DNA of 40,468 nt from Candidatus Omnitrophota bacterium (GTDB lineage Bacteria; Omnitrophota; Gorgyraeia; Gygaellales; Profunditerraquicolaceae): positions 1 through 40,468 of the forward strand of contig JAQURX010000016.1 of NCBI GenBank assembly GCA_028715415.1, written 5' to 3'. This document shows, piece by piece, positions 34,910 through 40,468 of this stretch (positions are counted from its first letter, which is position 1; each line of letters starts with the position of its first letter). The translations under genes and the position numbers were made by a program. Below the pieces are notes generated by a model that was given only the letters and a program-made list of their open reading frames with translations, did not search any database and had not been told where the DNA came from.

Positions 34910-37450
34910 ATGAGTGATAAACGACTGTATTTAATTGATGCTACGGCTTTTTGTTATCGTGCATTTTACGCACTTTCTGGCCTTGCAACGTCTTTGGGCC
35001 AGCCAACAAACGCGATATATGGTTTTGTCGGTATTTTAAACAAGATACTAAAAGATAATAAACCGGATTATATTGCTGTTTGTTTTGATGTTTCCCGGGA
35101 TACTTTTAGGCAGAAGAAGTTCGCCGACTATAAACTTAACCGTCCTCCTATGCCGGATGGATTAAAAAGCCAGTTGTCTTTTATTAAAGATATAGTCCGG
35201 GCATGGGGATTAACAATCTTTGAAAAAGAAGGCTTTGAGGCTGATGATATTATCGCAACTTTAGCGAAAAAAGCCAAAGAGCATCATCTCCCTGTTACTA
35301 TTGTAAGTTCCGATAAGGATATATTGCAATTAGTTGATGAAAACGTTCTCGTGTATAGCCCCTATAAAGACACCGGTACGCTTTATGATAATAAAAAGGT
35401 TTTAGAGCGGTTTGAGATAGAGCCTAAACAGATTGCAGACGTAATAACCCTTATGGGGGATAGTGTTGATAACATCCCCGGAGTTCCCGGTATAGGAGAA
35501 AAAACTGCAGTCAGCCTTGTTAAGGAATTTGGAAGCAGCGAAGAATTGCTGAAGAATATTGATAAGGTTAAAAAAGAGAAAATCCGTGAAGCTTTAAAAG
35601 AAAATATTGAGAGGGTTAAAATAAATAAAGAATTGGTTCTTTTGGATAAAAATGTAGATTTGAAATTTGATTTAAACCTTCTTAAAGTAAGCCAGCCAGA
35701 TTCCAAAGAACTTGTTAAATTATTTAAAGCTTTAGAGTTCAGGAAATTTATTAAAGATTTGTCCCTTGAAAATGATTTACCCGAGGATGTGTTGGTAAAT
35801 CTGTTAAAAGATAAAGAACTAAGAGAGTATGTTTCTTGTGTTGATGAATTAGTCCTGTTCGGGAATAGCATTGATGACCTTGTATTTTTTGCGCGCGAGG
35901 AATTCTTCCGGGTTGAAGCCTTTGGGGAAAATATCAAACAGCTGTTGTCTGACCCCCGTGTAAAAAAGATTGGGCATGATCTTAAGAAGTTAAAGATCCT
36001 GTTTGCAAATAACGGGATTATTCTAGAGGGGATTAATTTTGATACAATGATTGCAGGTTACTTGCTTAATCCTGCTAAAACAGAGTATGGGCTCTCCAGC
36101 CTTGCCTGGGATTATTTAGATAGGACTGCACTGGATGATTTGACGGATAGCGCTCAGGCTGTAAAATTGATAGTTAATTTAAGGCCTAGGCTGCAAGAGC
36201 AACTTAAAGACAAGGGCTTAATTGATCTTTTTAATAATATTGAAATGCCTTTAGTTTCGGTTCTAGCGGAAATGGAATTATCCGGCATTAAAATTGATGA
36301 AGATATTCTTAAAAAACTTTCTTTAAGTTTAGAAAAGAGGTTAAACGAGCTTATTAAACATATTTATTCTTTAAGCGGGGTAGAATTTAATATAAATTCC
36401 CCTAAGCAGCTAAGAGAAGTGCTCTTTGAAAGATTAAAATTACCCGTAGGAAAGAGGACTAAAACAGGCCCTTCTACCGACGAAGAGGTTTTAAAGAATC
36501 TGGCAGTTAAGCATGAGTTGCCGGCTCATTTGTTGGAATATCGCCAGTTAACCAAGCTTAAAAATACATATATTGATGCTTTGCCTTTGTTGGTTGACAA
36601 GAAAACCGGTAAGATCCACGCCTCTTTTAATCAGACAGGAACTGAAACAGGCAGGTTAAGCTCAAGTAATCCTAACCTACAGAATATTCCCGTGAAGATG
36701 GAAATCGGGAGAAACATTAGGCGTGCGATTATTTCTTCTGGAAAAGATTATAGGCTTCTTTCTTGCGATTACTCACAGATAGAATTAAGAGTTTTAGCGC
36801 ATTTGTCAAAAGACGAAGTGCTAATTGATGCTTTTAAGAGCAATAAGGATATCCACAAAGCTACTGCAGCGTTAATTTATAACGTTGAAGAAAAAGAAGT
36901 TTCAAATGAGATGCGTGAGGTTGCCAAGCGAATTAATTTCGGGATTGTTTATGGGTTAAGTTCATGGGGACTTTCCCGTGATTTGGGGCTTGCGGTTAAC
37001 GAAGCGCAAAATTTTATTGACGCGTATTTCTTAAGATATCCAAAGGTGCGAACTTTTATTGATGAAGAGATTAGGCAAGCTTCTGAAAGAGGGTTTGTGA
37101 CTACTATTTCAGGCCGGAGACGGTATCTTCCGGAAATTAACAGTAAGAATATTGCGCTTAAGCAGCTTGCTCAGCGTCAGGCAGTCAATACTCCGATACA
37201 GGGTTCAGCAAGTGATTTGATAAAAATGGCAATGGTTAGCATTAATAAGGAAATTAAAGAAAATAAGCTACAAGCCAAAATGATTATGCAGATACACGAT
37301 GAGTTAGTTTTTGATTTACCGGTTAAAGAATCATCAAGAGTTGAAAAACTGGTAGGAAGTATTATGGAAAATGTATTAAAATTGGATGTTCCGATAAAGG
37401 TGGATGTTAAGAGTGGCCTTAACTGGCAGGAAATGGAGGAGGTCTTATGA
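34910..37450 (+). CDS. polA: DNA polymerase I with degenerate 3'-5' exonuclease domain
   Basis: 846 aa. The N-terminal 5'-3' exonuclease (1-290) is intact: FRQKKFADYKLNR, EGFEADDIIATLA, VSSDKDILQLVDE, GDSVDNIPGVPGIGEKTA. The middle domain (about 300-430) lacks the DxE of Exo I, and the Exo II Asp in the NLKYD-type motif is replaced (HDLKKLK), so proofreading is predicted inactive. The polymerase domain is complete: motif A DYSQIELRVLAHLS, O-helix KRINFGIVYG (Phe dNTP selectivity), motif C MQIHDELVFDLP. No SD is evident. It overlaps glgA by 4 nt. Confidence 0.96.
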   Translation: MSDKRLYLIDATAFCYRAFYALSGLATSLGQPTNAIYGFVGILNKILKDNKPDYIAVCFDVSRDTFRQKKFADYKLNRPPMPDGLKSQLSFIKDIVRAWGLTIFEKEGFEADDIIATLAKKAKEHHLPVTIVSSDKDILQLVDENVLVYSPYKDTGTLYDNKKVLERFEIEPKQIADVITLMGDSVDNIPGVPGIGEKTAVSLVKEFGSSEELLKNIDKVKKEKIREALKENIERVKINKELVLLDKNVDLKFDLNLLKVSQPDSKELVKLFKALEFRKFIKDLSLENDLPEDVLVNLLKDKELREYVSCVDELVLFGNSIDDLVFFAREEFFRVEAFGENIKQLLSDPRVKKIGHDLKKLKILFANNGIILEGINFDTMIAGYLLNPAKTEYGLSSLAWDYLDRTALDDLTDSAQAVKLIVNLRPRLQEQLKDKGLIDLFNNIEMPLVSVLAEMELSGIKIDEDILKKLSLSLEKRLNELIKHIYSLSGVEFNINSPKQLREVLFERLKLPVGKRTKTGPSTDEEVLKNLAVKHELPAHLLEYRQLTKLKNTYIDALPLLVDKKTGKIHASFNQTGTETGRLSSSNPNLQNIPVKMEIGRNIRRAIISSGKDYRLLSCDYSQIELRVLAHLSKDEVLIDAFKSNKDIHKATAALIYNVEEKEVSNEMREVAKRINFGIVYGLSSWGLSRDLGLAVNEAQNFIDAYFLRYPKVRTFIDEEIRQASERGFVTTISGRRRYLPEINSKNIALKQLAQRQAVNTPIQGSASDLIKMAMVSINKEIKENKLQAKMIMQIHDELVFDLPVKESSRVEKLVGSIMENVLKLDVPIKVDVKSGLNWQEMEEVL

Positions 37451-38835
37451 AGATTGCGATGTGTGCTTCTGAGGTTGTACCTTTTGCAAAGACTGGTGGC
37501 CTTGCGGATGTTGCCGGAGCTTTACCTTTAGCTTTGGAAGATTATAATCAGGAAGTAATCATCATTATGCCGCGGTATAAGGCAATAAGCGAGCAGAAGT
37601 ATAAGACCATAAAAGTAAAAGAAGATGTTTCTTATTCAATTATCGGGAATAATATTAAAGTTTATTTTATTGAAAACGAAGCTTATTTTAACCGCGATAG
37701 CCTCTATGGAGATAAAACCGGGGATTATAAAGATAATTTAGATAGGTTTTCTTTTTATTGCAAAAGAGCTTTAAAGTTGCTCAAAGAAATAAATTTCAAG
37801 GCCGATTGTATTCATGTGCATGATTGGCAGGCAAGCCTTATTCCGGTTTACTTAAAAACGTTATTCTCCAATGATGATTTCTATAAAAATATTAAAACAG
37901 TGTTAACGATACATAATATTGGATATCAGGGGCTTTTTCCAAAAGAAGAATTTCCTAAGCTTGGCCTTGATTGGAGCCTTTTTGATATGGAAGGCCTTGA
38001 GTTTTTCGGCAGGATCAATATTTTAAAAGGCGGGATGATTTTCTCGGATATCATTAATACTGTCAGCCCTACATATGCTAAAGAAATCCAGACTGAAGAA
38101 TTTGGTTTCGGGCTTGAAGGCGTCTTATTGAAAAAAAAGGACAGCCTTTTCGGGATATTAAATGGGATTGATTATTCTATTTGGAATCCTCAGACCGATA
38201 CTTTTATTGCTCAAGATTTTTCAGTGGATGACATAAAGGCTAAATATAAGAATAAAGAGAAGCTTCAAAAATCTTGTAAGCTTCCGGTAAAAAATGACGT
38301 GCCTCTTATTGGCATAGTCTCAAGGCTTGCTGAGCAAAAAGGATTTGATATTTTAGCAGAAGCCATTGATGATATCTGTAAAATGAAATTACAGCTGGTA
38401 ATTTTAGGGACAGGTAACCTGAAATATCACCTTATTTTGGAAGAAATGGTGAAGAAATACCCGAAGGTCATATCGCTTAACTTAAAATTTGATGATCCGT
38501 TAGCTCACAATATTTATGCGGGAAGCGATATTTTTCTAATGCCTTCAAGGTATGAGCCTTGCGGTTTGGGCCAGTTGATAAGTTTGCGTTACGGCTCAAT
38601 CCCCTTGGTTTTTAAAACCGGAGGGCTTGCTGATACGGTTAATAAAGATAACGGGTTTGTGTTTGATGAATATAGCAAAGATGATTTAATAGAAACGATC
38701 AAAGTTGCGTTAAAAACATATAAAACAAAGTCTAAGTGGCTTGCTTTAATTAAGAAAGCAATGAATTGCAACTTTTCGTGGGAGAACCAAGCTAAGAAAT
38801 ATATCCGTCTGTATGAAAAAGCCAAGACAAAATAA
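37447..38835 (+). CDS. glgA: Glycogen/starch synthase (GT5)
   Basis: Elongates alpha-1,4-glucan from ADP- (or UDP-) glucose. 462 aa. N-terminal KTGGLADVAGALP binds the nucleotide sugar; CIHVHDWQASLIP, LTIHNIGYQGLFP, ILNGIDYSIWNP, GIVSRLAEQKGFDIL and the acceptor-side PSRYEPCGLGQLISLRYG / FKTGGLADTV complete the GT5 pattern. SD GGAGG lies at the end of polA, with which it overlaps by 4 nt. It pairs functionally with the GH57 branching enzyme at 3564; no glgC or glgP is in the window. Confidence 0.95.
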   Translation: MKIAMCASEVVPFAKTGGLADVAGALPLALEDYNQEVIIIMPRYKAISEQKYKTIKVKEDVSYSIIGNNIKVYFIENEAYFNRDSLYGDKTGDYKDNLDRFSFYCKRALKLLKEINFKADCIHVHDWQASLIPVYLKTLFSNDDFYKNIKTVLTIHNIGYQGLFPKEEFPKLGLDWSLFDMEGLEFFGRINILKGGMIFSDIINTVSPTYAKEIQTEEFGFGLEGVLLKKKDSLFGILNGIDYSIWNPQTDTFIAQDFSVDDIKAKYKNKEKLQKSCKLPVKNDVPLIGIVSRLAEQKGFDILAEAIDDICKMKLQLVILGTGNLKYHLILEEMVKKYPKVISLNLKFDDPLAHNIYAGSDIFLMPSRYEPCGLGQLISLRYGSIPLVFKTGGLADTVNKDNGFVFDEYSKDDLIETIKVALKTYKTKSKWLALIKKAMNCNFSWENQAKKYIRLYEKAKTK

Positions 38836-39433
38836 GAATAGGATTATTTTAGGCATAACGGGAAGCTTTGGCACTGGAAAAAGTACTGTAGCTTCAATAA
38901 TTAAGAAATTGGCAAAAGCTAAAGTTATTGATGCTGATAAATTAGCGCGCAGGAATATTCAAAAAGGCACAAAGATTCAAGATAAAATAATTAAAGCCTT
39001 CGGCAGGGGGATATTAGATGGCAATGGTTGTATTATAAGAGCTAAGTTGGCAGGTATTGTTTTTAATGATAACTCTGCTTTAAGAAAACTAAACCGCATT
39101 ATCCATCCCGAAGTTATTAAAGAGATAAAATCTTTAATAGGTAAATCAAGTGCGAGGATTATTGTTTTGGACGCGCCTTTGTTAATTGAAGCAGGACTTG
39201 ATAACATGGTTGATGAGGTAATTGTAGTAGCCTCTTCTCTTACTAAGCAGCTTCAGAGGCTAAAGAAAAAAACGTCTTTAAGTAAGGAGGAAATCTTATT
39301 GAGAATAAAATCTCAGGTTCCCTTACGGGTAAAAACCCGTTTGGCGGATTTTGTAATAGATAATAATGGAAGTTTAAATGAAACAAGAAAACAGGTGAAG
39401 AAAGTATTACGAAAAATGAATTATCCTGCATGA
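38813..39433 (+). CDS. coaE: Dephospho-CoA kinase
   Basis: Final step of CoA synthesis, phosphorylating dephospho-CoA. 206 aa. P-loop [14 protein letters not shown], the [10 protein letters not shown] motif, [13 protein letters not shown] and the [15 protein letters not shown] block are all typical. The first ATG gives a 23-nt overlap with glgA, leaving about ten basic residues before the P-loop strand. polA-coaE-rho proximity is seen in other bacteria; the glgA insertion between polA and coaE is less usual. Confidence 0.93.
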   Translation: MKKPRQNKNRIILGITGSFGTGKSTVASIIKKLAKAKVIDADKLARRNIQKGTKIQDKIIKAFGRGILDGNGCIIRAKLAGIVFNDNSALRKLNRIIHPEVIKEIKSLIGKSSARIIVLDAPLLIEAGLDNMVDEVIVVASSLTKQLQRLKKKTSLSKEEILLRIKSQVPLRVKTRLADFVIDNNGSLNETRKQVKKVLRKMNYPA

Positions 39434-39458
39434 AAGAGCAGGACATGAGGAGGAAGTA

Positions 39459-40468
39459 GTGGAAAAGTTAGACATTAAGAATTTAAAAGAAATGAAAATA
39501 ACGGAATTAAACAAGCTGGCCAAAGATTTCAACGTCAATGGCATAAGCGGTGTAAGAAAACAAGACCTGATTTTTAAAATACTGCAGGCACAGGCAGAAA
39601 AAGAAGGTTTAATGTTCGGCGAGGGAGTTTTGGAAATACTTCCCGAAGGATTCGGTTTTTTAAGAAGCCCGAATTATAATTATCTGCCTTGTCCGGATGA
39701 TATTTATATATCGCCTTCACAGATAAGAAAGTTCGATTTAAGGACTGGGGATACCGTCAGTGGGCAGATCAGGCCTCCAAAAGAAGGGGAGAAATATTTT
39801 GCCCTTCTTAAGGTAGAAGCTGTAAATTTTGAGAATCCTGAGGATGTTAAGGAAAAAATTCTTTTTGATAACTTGACACCGGTTTATCCTCGTTCGCCGT
39901 TTGACTTGGAAACCAAGCCGGATGAAATATCGATGCGGGTTATGAGTTTGCTTACTCCGATAGGAAAGGGACAGCGTGGTTTAATCGTTGCTCAGCCTTA
40001 TAGCGGGAAGACTGTCTTGCTGCAGAAGATTGCAAATGCAATAACGAGCAACAATCCGGACGTGGTCTTGATAGTTCTTCTTATTGATGAGCGCCCTGAA
40101 GAAGTAACCGATATGCAAAGAAATGTTAAAGGCGAGGTAATCTCTTCAACCTTTGATGAGCCGCCGGAAAGGCACGTTCAGGTCGCAGAAATCGTTTTGG
40201 AAAAAGCAAAACGCCTGGTTGAACACAAAAGAGACGTAGTTGTCCTTTTGGATAGTATTACCCGTTTGGCAAGAGCATACAATTCCGTCGTTCCCCACAG
40301 TGGTAAGGTTCTTTCAGGCGGTATTGATTCCAATGCTCTGCAAAAGCCAAAGAGATTCTTTGGCGCAGCACGCGCAATTGAAGAAGGTGGGAGTTTAACT
40401 ATTATTGCAACTGCTCTTGTTGATACCGGAAGCCGTATGGATGAAGTAATCTTTGAAGAGTTCAAGGG
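39459..40468 (+). CDS. rho: Transcription termination factor Rho, 3' truncated by window edge
   Basis: RNA-dependent ATPase that ends transcription. It starts at GTG 39459 with SD GAGGAGGA and runs off the window after 336 codons. An N-terminal helical Rho-N domain (1-45) precedes the RNA-binding cold-shock domain (about 52-120, [20 protein letters not shown]). The ATPase core has [33 protein letters not shown] with the catalytic Glu, and [15 protein letters not shown]. The P-loop reads AQPYSGKT instead of the common APPKAGKT; the Lys next to the P-loop is Tyr181. Q- and R-loops are partly visible ([17 protein letters not shown]). The end of the gene with the arginine finger lies outside. Confidence 0.95.
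   Translation, partial: MEKLDIKNLKEMKITELNKLAKDFNVNGISGVRKQDLIFKILQAQAEKEGLMFGEGVLEILPEGFGFLRSPNYNYLPCPDDIYISPSQIRKFDLRTGDTVSGQIRPPKEGEKYFALLKVEAVNFENPEDVKEKILFDNLTPVYPRSPFDLETKPDEISMRVMSLLTPIGKGQRGLIVAQPYSGKTVLLQKIANAITSNNPDVVLIVLLIDERPEEVTDMQRNVKGEVISSTFDEPPERHVQVAEIVLEKAKRLVEHKRDVVVLLDSITRLARAYNSVVPHSGKVLSGGIDSNALQKPKRFFGAARAIEEGGSLTIIATALVDTGSRMDEVIFEEFK

Overview
The window is a densely packed, entirely plus-strand stretch of a Gram-negative-type bacterial chromosome with AT-rich coding DNA. It starts inside purA and ends inside rho. A lipobox OmpA/Pal-like lipoprotein implies an outer membrane. The MEP isoprenoid genes, a bacterial-type CODH/acetyl-CoA synthase, a DUF4912 + GH57 glucan pair, SpoIID and QueH together fit an uncultured anaerobe, most likely Candidatus Omnitrophota (OP3) or a neighbouring lineage. 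That placement is an inference from gene content; there is no rRNA to confirm it.

Layout. 1-2410: purA (5' truncated), then a lipoprotein and a coiled-coil envelope protein behind a good sigma70-type promoter, closed by an intrinsic terminator. 2454-5206: DUF4912 protein and GH57 glucan branching enzyme. 5241-18080: a long housekeeping run uppS-cdsA-dxr-rseP-ispG-proS-rimP-nusA-infB-trpS-scpA-ruvB, with genes overlapping or nearly touching. 18099-22222: a queuosine group (queH, queA, tgt) interleaved with a DUF2905 gene and spoIID. 22212-24359: trmD (split by a -1 frameshift at a canonical slippery heptamer), rplS, rnhB, yraN. 24390-33893: one-carbon/Wood-Ljungdahl genes fchA, folD, two small membrane proteins, metF, cooS, a CooF-like ferredoxin, an FAD oxidoreductase and acsB. 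33955-40468: TPR protein, polA, glgA, coaE and rho (partial).

How they work together. fchA, folD and metF interconvert methenyl-, methylene- and methyl-THF. cooS and acsB make CO and assemble acetyl-CoA, with the ferredoxin and flavoprotein as likely electron carriers. The corrinoid protein (acsC/D), methyltransferase (acsE), formyl-THF synthetase and metV are not in the window. FolD has Gln where the family has its cyclohydrolase Lys, which would make the adjacent FchA the real cyclohydrolase.

Most unusual features. (1) Two palindromes share the arm sequence ACCCCCACACC; one lies in frame inside the ferredoxin gene and adds about 20 residues between cluster cysteines, the other overlaps the start of rnhB. 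This resembles protein-coding palindromic elements. (2) trmD is readable only through a -1 shift at A_AAA_AAC. (3) FolD Lys-to-Gln beside fchA. (4) Large structured non-coding elements lie between queA and tgt and upstream of metF. (5) Prolyl-tRNA synthetase lacks its editing insertion, and Rho has an altered P-loop.
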